Of a DNA stretch of 64,000 bases, positions 55,695 through 63,197 are shown piece after piece. Position numbers and translations under genes: made by a program. Within the stretch, counting starts at the first letter, position 1; each line of letters opens with the position of its first letter. The DNA lies in contig NZ_CP110128.1 in NCBI RefSeq assembly GCF_028471945.1, positions 6,475,001-6,539,000 of the forward strand, read 5' to 3'. The notes beneath the pieces are model-generated. The model saw only the letters and a list, made by a program, of their open reading frames with translations. It was not told the origin of the DNA and did not search any database. Source of the DNA: Pseudomonas sp. WJP1. Lineage in GTDB: Bacteria > Pseudomonadota > Gammaproteobacteria > Pseudomonadales > Pseudomonadaceae.

Positions 55695-57653
55695 TCAAGG
55701 CTTCGGAAAAACCACCAGACTTACCCACCCTGATACAAGACCACGTTGGTACATCGCTCGAACTTGCATCTCTGTTGGCCAATTCGTAATAAGGTTATCG
55801 AATGTCCCTACTGGGTTAACAACATGATGATTTCCAACTCCAGCAGGCCCGAAACTATAGCCGGCCAACTGTAGTCCAGCTAAAGGAGCGGGAGCATTCC
55901 AACCCATCGTAACGGACCGTCCCCCATTCGATATCACGTGAAAATTTGTAGGCGCTGGAATCTCCGCAGCATAGTTTAGCGGAAAGGTTGCTATATCAGA
56001 ATTGACACCTTGGCTATTAGTAGAAATGACTTCTGCATAATAGGTCTCTCCCAACACCAAGCCATTAAATTTGTACAAGTTACTGTAATAGACTTTTCCA
56101 GGCCCACCATTTAGAGAATAAGTATAGTTGGCAATGTCGTCATTTCTATGGAGATAAATCTCTACCCAACCAGGCCCAACTTCAGTACGACTTAGTGTCG
56201 GCTTACTTGGTTTATCTGACACAGTGATAAAAGTAGCCTGTGAACGGGCAGATACTTGACCATTGACAACCTGATCAAATGTCAACGATCGAGGACCCAA
56301 AGGAAGATCCCTTATTAACACAAGATCCCAATTGCCTTGAGAATCCGCAATAGCAGTACCGTAAATTTCGTCGCCTACATAGAGTCGAACAGTTGCGCCT
56401 ACTTGTGCATCACCACCTTTAATCAACGGCCTGACTGATTGCGTGACCGCTCCAGCATCTGGACGATAGAGAACAGGCGCAGGACGCAGGCCGTGCGTAA
56501 ATGATACTGTATTAGCCCACCTTGACTCCTTGCCGTCAAATCTCTGGATACAGGTCAGGTTGAAAGCCCCCCTAGGGATGAATCTAGTCCGTATTTCCCA
56601 TGTATGCGTAGCGACGTTAACCTGGCCATTGCCATAGCTATAATATCCGCTACCACTCTCGTAGAGATCCACAATAGCCCCAGCCTTCCCGGTCCCACGA
56701 ACTACAACGTATTCGTCGTCCACAAAGTCTCCATTGACCGGGCTTGTGATCTCAAGTACAGCGCGAGGTGTTTTGATCTTATTGCTTTCAATACATTGAC
56801 ATACCAAGTCTGCATTTGATCGCGCACACCAGTCAAAGTTGATAATATTGCTTTTTGCCTGCCAATCACCGTTTGCCGGGTACCAGGACTTAAGATACGA
56901 AATTATATCTAACGGCCCGCCAATAAGACTAAAAGCAGTTGCCGATGTCGACCATAACTCTTCCGCTGGCGGAGGATCACTTATGACACCCGCAATATAA
57001 CCCTTCAGTTCGTCAGTATTCACCATGCTCTGACCAATCCACCGGTGTTCAACTTGCTGCCAAAATAAGCTGCGATCACGAATTGGCTCCGGGGTACGCC
57101 ATACGTAGCTAGGCACTGCGATAACCATACGAGGCCCCGGGTGTTGCTCTTTTATTTGCGCAATGGTCAAACTGCTAGCAGATACCGGCAACATGTATTT
57201 CTGATAGCCGGAAACCAAGGCCTCATGAAGCTCCTTATAGGGGGCCGGAGCATTACTCCCCGACTGGATGTCATGAAAGTCTAAAATTACAATCTCACCC
57301 GAGTGACCCTCGAGAAACCTCACCACCTCATTTAATATATACCCAAGATTTCTACCCATTCCTTCGTGGATGGAAATAAACTTATCAAAAAAACCGCCAG
57401 CAACACCCGAATACCACTTGATCCTTATATCCAGGACCCGTACACCATTTTCCAGCTGGTGGTAAATGGCATGATCCTGACAAGCATCATAAGAATCGTT
57501 TTGTGCAATATCCTTATCCACTCCTGCATTATGCGCACCGGGCAAACTCAGCTGGCACAGGCGAAAGTCCTTTACATAGGAATGAATATCCGTCATCCAG
57601 TTATTTAAACTAAAAGAGCTGGCCGGTTCCGGGTTGTCATCTGTACTTTTCAT
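55695..57653 (-). CDS. PI-PLC X-domain-like protein with Ig/FnIII-like repeats
   Basis: A 652-residue protein. The N-terminal ~290 residues resemble bacterial phosphatidylinositol-specific phospholipase C: SLPGAHNAG (His41), VLDIRI (Asp75, Arg77) and SIHEG (His96) match the two catalytic His and their Asp/Arg neighbours. Two Ig-like beta domains follow (about 305-400 and 405-490), then two FnIII-like domains (about 495-580, 580-652). There is no signal peptide, so export would need a leaderless route. The gene is AT-rich beside GC-rich gbcA and so looks acquired. GGAAG precedes ATG 57653. The substrate is unproven. Confidence 0.75.
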   Translation of the reverse strand: MKSTDDNPEPASSFSLNNWMTDIHSYVKDFRLCQLSLPGAHNAGVDKDIAQNDSYDACQDHAIYHQLENGVRVLDIRIKWYSGVAGGFFDKFISIHEGMGRNLGYILNEVVRFLEGHSGEIVILDFHDIQSGSNAPAPYKELHEALVSGYQKYMLPVSASSLTIAQIKEQHPGPRMVIAVPSYVWRTPEPIRDRSLFWQQVEHRWIGQSMVNTDELKGYIAGVISDPPPAEELWSTSATAFSLIGGPLDIISYLKSWYPANGDWQAKSNIINFDWCARSNADLVCQCIESNKIKTPRAVLEITSPVNGDFVDDEYVVVRGTGKAGAIVDLYESGSGYYSYGNGQVNVATHTWEIRTRFIPRGAFNLTCIQRFDGKESRWANTVSFTHGLRPAPVLYRPDAGAVTQSVRPLIKGGDAQVGATVRLYVGDEIYGTAIADSQGNWDLVLIRDLPLGPRSLTFDQVVNGQVSARSQATFITVSDKPSKPTLSRTEVGPGWVEIYLHRNDDIANYTYSLNGGPGKVYYSNLYKFNGLVLGETYYAEVISTNSQGVNSDIATFPLNYAAEIPAPTNFHVISNGGRSVTMGWNAPAPLAGLQLAGYSFGPAGVGNHHVVNPVGTFDNLITNWPTEMQVRAMYQRGLVSGWVSLVVFPKP

Positions 57654-57856
57654 GGCATCTTCCGAAGCGAGAAGTAAAGATCAACCCTAATCAAAAAAAC
57701 GAAGGTTCGCACCTGTCACAAATGACAGTTAACGATGAATAATACACATCATGCCTATGCTGCTCATGTAGGGTATTAATTATGTATCAGGTGCAATGCT
57801 CGCGAAGGCGCCAAAAACACTACATCCCTTCGCGCGGCACCCCTCTCTCATAGAAC

Positions 57857-58321
57857 TGTACGAAATATGATCTATTCCGCACTGAGCTATACGGTATGTG
57901 CTTCCCAGCCTTTCGCAAACAAGTTATCCACATCTCCACCCTCAGCAAATGGGGACGACTGTGGAAATGTCGAAAACTTTCTCCACAAAAACAAAGAAAA
58001 TCCGTGACTTATCTAGAATCCGGGTTTCACATGTCAACTGATCATTTATTGATCAACCCTCTAAAGAACAAGGATTACGTGGCCTGCAGAGGATCGCGAA
58101 CACCTTATCCACAGAAGCGCCAACAGACTTTGGGGGCAACTATTACTCCGCTGTGGAAAAGCCCTGAAAGTCATTTCTGGGATGCCACCAACAGCTAGAC
58201 CCGGCGCCTGGCCGAAGAGCGAGCGCTTGCTGAGCAACCTGGGCGCCGAGCGTGCGCTGTATTCAAGGCTAAAAAGCTCGCTCCTACAAGAGGCTTGCTC
58301 GCGATACTATCTCTATAGATC
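57857..58321. repeat. Tandem repeat unit A with DnaA-box-like sites
   Basis: First of three direct repeats starting TGTACGAAATATGATCTATT-like. It holds exact TTATCCACA at 57924-57932 and 58105-58113, TGATCATTTATTGATCA at 58039-58055, and from 58177 to about 58268 a shortened copy of the gbcA 3' end (GGGATGCCACCAAC, then GAGCAACCTGGGCGCCGAGC). A degenerate REP half follows. The stretch 57654-57856 before it shows no gene. Confidence 0.75.
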
Positions 58322-58865
58322 TGTACGAAATATGATCTATTCCGTTCAGCGCTATACCCCATAAGGCTCCCAGCCTTCCGCAAACAAGTTATCCACATGT
58401 CCACCCACAGCAAATGGGGACAACTGTGGAATTGTCGAAAACTTTTTCCACACAAACCGAAGAAAATCCGTGACTTATCCAGAACCAGGGTTTTCCTTGG
58501 CGACTGATCAATTATTGACCAACCCTCTAAGAAGTACGGATTACGTGGCCTGCAGAGGATGGCAAACACCTTATACACAGAAGCGCCAACAGACTTTGGG
58601 GGCAACTTACGCACGGCTGTGGAAAACCGTTGAAAACCAGGTATGGGATGCCACCAACGGCCAGGACCGGCGCGCGGCCGGAGAACGAGCGGTTGCTGGC
58701 AAACCTGGGCGTTGAGGCTAAAAAGCTCTCTGTAGGAGCGAGCCTGCTCGCGAAAAACTTGAGAGCGCCGCTGGGTACCTGGCTTTACGCGTTATCGTTC
58801 ACGACCATCGCGAGCAGGCTCGCTCCTACAAGGGGTTGCTCGCAATACTGCCCTCACTATAGATC
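58322..58865. repeat. Tandem repeat unit B with DnaA-box-like sites
   Basis: Second copy, 465 nt after the first. It has TTATCCACA at 58389-58397, a one-mismatch box TTATACACA at 58571-58579, TGATCAATTATTGACCA at 58505-58521, a second shortened gbcA 3' fragment (58641-58717) with the same internal deletion as in unit A, and then a full REP pair. Confidence 0.75.
58730..58830. repeat. REP pair with conserved spacer (long BIME)
   Basis: CTGTAGGAGCGAGCCTGCTC from 58730 and its inverse ending CTCGCTCCTACA at 58830, with ACGCGTTATCGTT (58787-58799) and ACGACCATCGCGA in the spacer, as at 14607 and 28412. Confidence 0.88.
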
Positions 58866-59300
58866 TGTACGAAATATGATCGATTCCGTTCAGAGCTATA
58901 CCCTGCGCGCCTCCCAGCCTTCCGCAAACAAGTTATCCACACCTGCACCCACAGCAAATGGGGACAACTGTGGAAATGCCGAAAACTTCACAGAAACCGA
59001 AGAAAATCCGTGACTTATTCAGAACCAGAGATTTCCACAGCTACTGGTCATTTATTGATCAAACCTCTAAGAAGCGCGAATCACGTGGCTTGCAGAGGAT
59101 GGCGAACACCTTATCCACAGAAACGCCAACAGACTTTGGGGGCAACTATTGCCCCTCTGTGGAAAAGCGCTGAAAGCTGCGATTTTTCAGGGTTTTCGCA
59201 CGGTTGATCAGTTAAAACCATGATTTGATCGATTTTTAACCAGAAGCCTGAACACCGCTGTTTATAAGGCCCTCAGCGGTAAGCGAACATCTTATCCACA
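58866..59300. repeat. Tandem repeat unit C and partial fourth copy
   Basis: Third copy, 544 nt after the second: TTATCCACA at 58933-58941 and 59111-59119, TGGTCATTTATTGATCA at 59045-59061. The gbcA fragment is missing. A short fourth piece (AAGCGAACATCTTATCCACA, box 59292-59300, then GGGGACAAAT) ends the array. Short open frames in these units look alike only because the DNA is repeated. Confidence 0.72.
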
Positions 59301-59364
59301 GGTACGCCAACAGAGATTGGGGACAAATATGCATGGACTCATATCTTCATCCACAAAGAATCAT

Positions 59365-60282
59365 TCAACTCCCATAAAATTGAGACATCTCCTGCGATCC
59401 CAAACTATCCGGATCCCTCACGGTGCGAGCGTCAACTTGAAAACTGACCATGGGTACATCTGGACCAATTTCAGAAGCCCTGGTAAACCTACGTTTGACA
59501 AACGCCGTGACCGCGTTCGCGCCACTTACTTCCTTTACAGATTCGAACGCCATGCGCGGTATTGATGGTCCCGTAGCTCGAGATACATCCACCAATTGCC
59601 TCCCCTGATGCAAGGCTTGCTCCAATCCACCGCTGAACGTCAATACTTGGCTCACTAAATTCCCCCCGACACTCAGGGCCGCATTTGTAGGGGGTAGGGC
59701 AGCGGCGAGAGCGCCTGGAATTCCCAACGGACGAGATAATATTCCAATAACGCCGCCCCAGAATTGCCTTCTGTTGGCAGTCTGTAGATTTGCGGGCAAA
59801 GGAGTTTTGGTAAAATATTTTGCAACTGCAGTTCTGAAAGTCGCTCCAACGGCAAAGACCGCACCCAATGCTGTGCCAACTGCCTGCCCTGCAACAGGGA
59901 TGGCGAACCACCACTTGCCGGTTGGATCGACCCGATTCACTGGTGATCCACCGCAGTAGACATAGCTATTCATGCCTCCTTTGCCAAACGGGCTCAACCG
60001 ATCTGGACTGTGGAAACGCATCAGCACCGGGTTATAAACACGATGCCCATTCCCCAAGTGATACCAGCCGGTAGGGTGTTCTTTAAGCTGCCCATTAAAT
60101 CCGAGTCGAGTGCCTGCCGGCAGCCGACTACTCTGCGAACCATAGGCCGTATACGTGAGTTGATTCGGACCACTGCGATCAAGCTCGGCGAGGATGCTTT
60201 GCTGCAGGTCAGTGGCCAACAACAGCGTTCGAGAGAAGCCGCGATCTGGCGAAGGAGAACGGTAGAGTTGGGATACAGGCAT
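59365..60282 (-). CDS. Mini-RHS protein 5: diverged RHS core with hydrophobic tail
   Basis: A 305-residue relative of the four mini-RHS proteins at 31-38 kb. The core is recognisable but diverged (TLLLATDLQQSIL, LGFNGQLKEHPTGWYHLGNGHRVYNPVLMRFHSPD, GSPVNRVDPTG ending at 122). The tail starts with a hydrophobic stretch (about 124-148, WWFAIPVAGQAVGTALGAVF) and continues with amphipathic and basic segments. The start is ATG 60282 (MPVSQLYRS) with GAGG 9 nt upstream. The palindrome at 60364 lies 81 nt upstream. It is convergent with nothing and lies next to the DnaA-box repeats. Confidence 0.8.
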   Translation of the reverse strand: MPVSQLYRSPSPDRGFSRTLLLATDLQQSILAELDRSGPNQLTYTAYGSQSSRLPAGTRLGFNGQLKEHPTGWYHLGNGHRVYNPVLMRFHSPDRLSPFGKGGMNSYVYCGGSPVNRVDPTGKWWFAIPVAGQAVGTALGAVFAVGATFRTAVAKYFTKTPLPANLQTANRRQFWGGVIGILSRPLGIPGALAAALPPTNAALSVGGNLVSQVLTFSGGLEQALHQGRQLVDVSRATGPSIPRMAFESVKEVSGANAVTAFVKRRFTRASEIGPDVPMVSFQVDARTVRDPDSLGSQEMSQFYGS

Positions 60283-60363
60283 CAGGGGCGTCCTCAAGGG
60301 ATTGCAAATCCTGAGTGGAAATGGACTTCTCAATACCGTAACAAACGCCTGATGAAATCGACA

Positions 60364-60379
60364 CTAGCAGTTCTGATAG
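60364..60379 (-). promoter_or_regulatory. Conserved palindrome upstream of mini-RHS gene 5
   Basis: CTAGCAGTTCTGATAG on the plus strand (CTATCAGAACTGCTAG read towards the gene), 81 nt before the ATG. The asymmetric base is on the opposite side compared with genes 3 and 4. Confidence 0.62.
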
Positions 60380-60416
60380 GTCGCTCGCGGCCTGGACATC
60401 AAAAATCCACCCACCA

Positions 60417-61637
60417 TCAGACGCTGTTGAAACAAGACCGCCCCGTGTCGACATCCAGATTCAATTCAAAATCGTTGAAGGCTTGCCAGCCGAGTAAAAT
60501 CGACGGCACGTACCGTCCAAGTACCCACGACGGTGGAATGGTGAAGCCTGGATAGTATTTGTAGGTGACGGCCATGCCATGACCCGGCAAATTCAGCACG
60601 CCTTTGAAGGTTTGATAGTGTTGCCTGTCAGCGGTGATGAGTGGGGAATTGCCGGGGACCAGCGACTTCACCGCATTGATTGGGTCTCCCGGCGAAGCCG
60701 AGGTCAGGTAGTCGACATTGCCGGTGTCGACGATCGCCTGGGTAACCCGGTTATCCAGGCGTGCGGCGATCACCAGGCGCTGGTTGATGTCCGCCCGGCT
60801 GTACATGATCGGCGACTCGCAGCGCACGACCGCAGCCGGGTTCAGTTCCAGGGTTTTGCGGGCGATTTTCAGGCGCCCCAGCTTGCTGATCAGGTCCAGG
60901 CCGAACAGGTTGTCACGGTCGCTGACAAACACCAGTACATTCCTGAACTCGCTGCCCCCCAGCTTGATCGAGTCAAGAATTCCGAGCCGCGCAGACAGGT
61001 CCCTCTCGCCATAGAACGTGCTGTAGGCGTAGTGGGAGTCGGTCAACAGTTTGATCCCCATCAGCTTCGCGGTGTCGTGGTTGACCCGGGTTTGCGGGGC
61101 GCCGGTGTCCAGGACGAAACGCGCCGAGTGCCCATTGGCCGCGCTGACGTCGATGAATGGAAGCACTTGGTCAGCAATGAAAACGTCACTGGAATAGGGA
61201 TGAATCACCAGCCTTTCGCGCCGCTGCGTTCGGCTCACCGAAAAGTCGCCGGTCGCCCTGAGGGCCGACAAGGATTGGCTGCCGAACATTGAAAACAGCA
61301 CTTTCAACTCTGGATCCGCGTCGATTGCCCGGGCATGCTTGCGCTGGGTTGCCAGCATGTAGTCAGGCAACTGGTTGGCAGCCTTGGTCTCGAACATTCG
61401 AGCGATAACGGATACCGAGCAACTTAGGTGTTCCCCGGCATCCAATACCCTGTCGCAGCGCTGCTGCATTTGCGCCAGGGAAGCTTTCTGCCCCTGCCCG
61501 GACACCACCCACTGATAGAAATCATGTTCGGGTTCAGAACGGCGTTCAGGTGGGTTTGGCCGGGGACCAGCCAGAGAGCCGAAAGAGGCAAGCGTCACCA
61601 GTACAAGAACCAGCAGAGTCCGCTTTACAGGCTTCAT
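60417..61637 (-). CDS. Exported protein with two retropepsin-like aspartyl domains
   Basis: A 406-residue protein with an N-terminal signal sequence (about 1-23, RTLLVLVLVTLASFGSLAG). Two aspartyl-protease half motifs are seen, FVLDTGAPQTRV (Asp177) and AIVDTGNVDYL (Asp304), about 127 residues apart, suggesting a pepsin-like pair within one chain. FGLDLISKLGRLKI and SILLGWQAFNDFELNLD are the matching strand motifs. The start is ATG 61637; ATG 61652 is an alternative. No substrate can be named. Confidence 0.75.
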   Translation of the reverse strand: MKPVKRTLLVLVLVTLASFGSLAGPRPNPPERRSEPEHDFYQWVVSGQGQKASLAQMQQRCDRVLDAGEHLSCSVSVIARMFETKAANQLPDYMLATQRKHARAIDADPELKVLFSMFGSQSLSALRATGDFSVSRTQRRERLVIHPYSSDVFIADQVLPFIDVSAANGHSARFVLDTGAPQTRVNHDTAKLMGIKLLTDSHYAYSTFYGERDLSARLGILDSIKLGGSEFRNVLVFVSDRDNLFGLDLISKLGRLKIARKTLELNPAAVVRCESPIMYSRADINQRLVIAARLDNRVTQAIVDTGNVDYLTSASPGDPINAVKSLVPGNSPLITADRQHYQTFKGVLNLPGHGMAVTYKYYPGFTIPPSWVLGRYVPSILLGWQAFNDFELNLDVDTGRSCFNSV

Positions 61638-61770
61638 GGCCAACCCACTCATAAAAACCAGGCTTTATGATCAAGCGCTGAAGCTCAGAAAACTTCGTGA
61701 CCGGTTGCCGTACCCTCAACAGCGCACAGTGAAAATGTAGCAGGCGGGAGGGTGGCGCAAGAGGAAAACG

Positions 61771-61796
61771 GGTTATCCACTGGACTGTGGATAACC
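61771..61796. repeat. Inverted pair of DnaA-box-like sites
   Basis: GGTTATCCAC (61771-61780) and GTGGATAACC (61787-61796) are perfect inverse copies around TGGACT. TGTGGATAA at 61786-61794 is an exact box. It lies between the retropepsin-like gene and the end of the GNAT gene. Confidence 0.6.
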
Positions 61797-61820
61797 GTAA
61801 GAGAGGGTCAACCCAAGGCC

Positions 61821-62387
61821 CTAGGGCCGATACATCAAATAGGCCTCACCCGTCACCCGAATCATCGGATGCGGCGTGATCTGGCAGGTATCGACAACAC
61901 GGAAACCATGGCGCTCATAGAACCGCCTGGCACCGGTGTTCGCGGCATAATCGATCAGGCTCAGGCCATTGAGCCCGAGCCGATTGGCGCGGTCGTAGGC
62001 GTAGGCAAGGAACTGCTTGCCCAGCCCCTGATTTCTCCAGCCTTCATGCAGCGCCAGGCTGGAAATATAAAGGGTGTCGGGGATTTCCATCTTGGCGTAC
62101 GGCGCCAGCACCGGGTCGGTCACCGGCGCTGCGAAAGGATCGTGACGCATCACGTAGCTGTGCAGCATGCCAATGACTTCACCTTCGGCTTCGGCGATCA
62201 GGCAGTTCTGCCAGGAGAAATCCACATCGTCACGGGCGTAGCGCAGGGCTCCGACGTCGAGCAGATCCTGCCCGGGTTCTGCTATCTGGCTCCAGATGTA
62301 ATCCGAAGCCCCCTCCGATGAAATCTGGAACAAACGCGCAATCTCACGCGCGTCCGCGCGCACTGCCGGACGAAATTCTACTGCCAT
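61821..62387 (-). CDS. GNAT-family N-acetyltransferase
   Basis: A 188-residue cytosolic GNAT fold protein. The acetyl-CoA pyrophosphate loop is WRNQGLGKQFL (about 127-137), and NTGARRFYERHGFRVV near 150-165 is the typical C-terminal motif. The N-terminus FRPAVRADAREIARLF is standard. The substrate is unknown. It follows etfB after 24 nt on the same strand, so it may be co-transcribed. Confidence 0.85.
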   Translation of the reverse strand: MAVEFRPAVRADAREIARLFQISSEGASDYIWSQIAEPGQDLLDVGALRYARDDVDFSWQNCLIAEAEGEVIGMLHSYVMRHDPFAAPVTDPVLAPYAKMEIPDTLYISSLALHEGWRNQGLGKQFLAYAYDRANRLGLNGLSLIDYAANTGARRFYERHGFRVVDTCQITPHPMIRVTGEAYLMYRP

Positions 62388-62411
62388 TGACCTGCCCCCA
62401 AAAACTGACCG

Positions 62412-63182
62412 CTAGCGGACCACACCTTCTTCTATCAGCAACTTGAGAATTGCTTCAGCCCCAGCTTGCGCCGTTACGCCCTTGAGCACTTGTCCCCCAC
62501 CGCCACTGGCTTTCGCCGTTGCGGCTTTCATGCGGTCAGCGCCGCTTTTGGCTTTGATCACCTTCAAGCGTTTAGGGCGTGGCTTGGCCGGTTGCAGGGT
62601 GGCGACCGCGAGCAATTCATCGTCGACGATTTCCACGTCCTTGGCCTGCAATACCCCACGCCGGGCCGGGCCGAAGGCACTCTGCCGGGGCTTGGGCGCC
62701 GCGTTATCCACAGTGGCGAGAAACGGTAAGCGAACCTTCAAGCGACGCCGCTGACCGCGCGGCAAAGCCTGCAGCACCAACGCCGAACCGCCGTCGATGG
62801 ACTCGACCTGCGCCAGCCCCACCACCAGCGGCCAGCCAAGGCCTTCGGCCAGCAGGAACGGCAACATGCCCGAGCCTTCACCGGTTTCCGCCTGGCTACC
62901 GGTCAAAACGACCTGTGCCCCGGCATCACGCAAATAAGCGGTCAAGGCCGGCAGCGCATCGGCGCCTTGCGGTTGTTCCAGCACATGCAATTGTTCCAGC
63001 CCCATGCCCAGGTAAGCGCGCAAGGCCGGCTCGGCGACGTCGCCGGCGTGCAGTACCTGCAAGTTATCCCCAGCCAGTTGCAAGCCCAGTTCCACCGCCC
63101 GCGCATCCTGCTCCGCACGTCGTGGTCGACCGGAAGTCGGGTGGGCGCCGATGGACACCAGGCTGATGATTTTCGTGCTCAT
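62412..63182 (-). CDS. etfB: Electron transfer flavoprotein beta subunit
   Basis: Pairs with EtfA to carry electrons from a dehydrogenase to the membrane quinone pool. The 256-residue protein has the AMP/FAD fold segment VVLTGSQAETGEGSGMLPFLLAEGLGWPLV and a basic linker near the C-terminus. It differs from housekeeping EtfB in its N-terminus (MSTKIISLVSIGAHPTSGRPRRAEQDARAVELG). This type sits with the dimethylglycine dehydrogenase genes in the betaine cluster, so the likely donor is DgcAB, whose genes would be outside the window. Confidence 0.85.
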   Translation of the reverse strand: MSTKIISLVSIGAHPTSGRPRRAEQDARAVELGLQLAGDNLQVLHAGDVAEPALRAYLGMGLEQLHVLEQPQGADALPALTAYLRDAGAQVVLTGSQAETGEGSGMLPFLLAEGLGWPLVVGLAQVESIDGGSALVLQALPRGQRRRLKVRLPFLATVDNAAPKPRQSAFGPARRGVLQAKDVEIVDDELLAVATLQPAKPRPKRLKVIKAKSGADRMKAATAKASGGGGQVLKGVTAQAGAEAILKLLIEEGVVR

Positions 63183-63197
63183 AACCCTTTCCTTCCC

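Noticed and set aside
57896-59207. Similar short open frames (ACRG...KRQQTLGAT) in each tandem repeat unit
   Set aside because: They resemble each other because the DNA is repeated; start positions and frames are not kept, and no ribosome sites are present.
57654-59364. Plasmid or phage replication gene near the DnaA-box array
   Set aside because: No frame resembling an initiator, integrase or partition protein is present; only PI-PLC and mini-RHS genes flank it.
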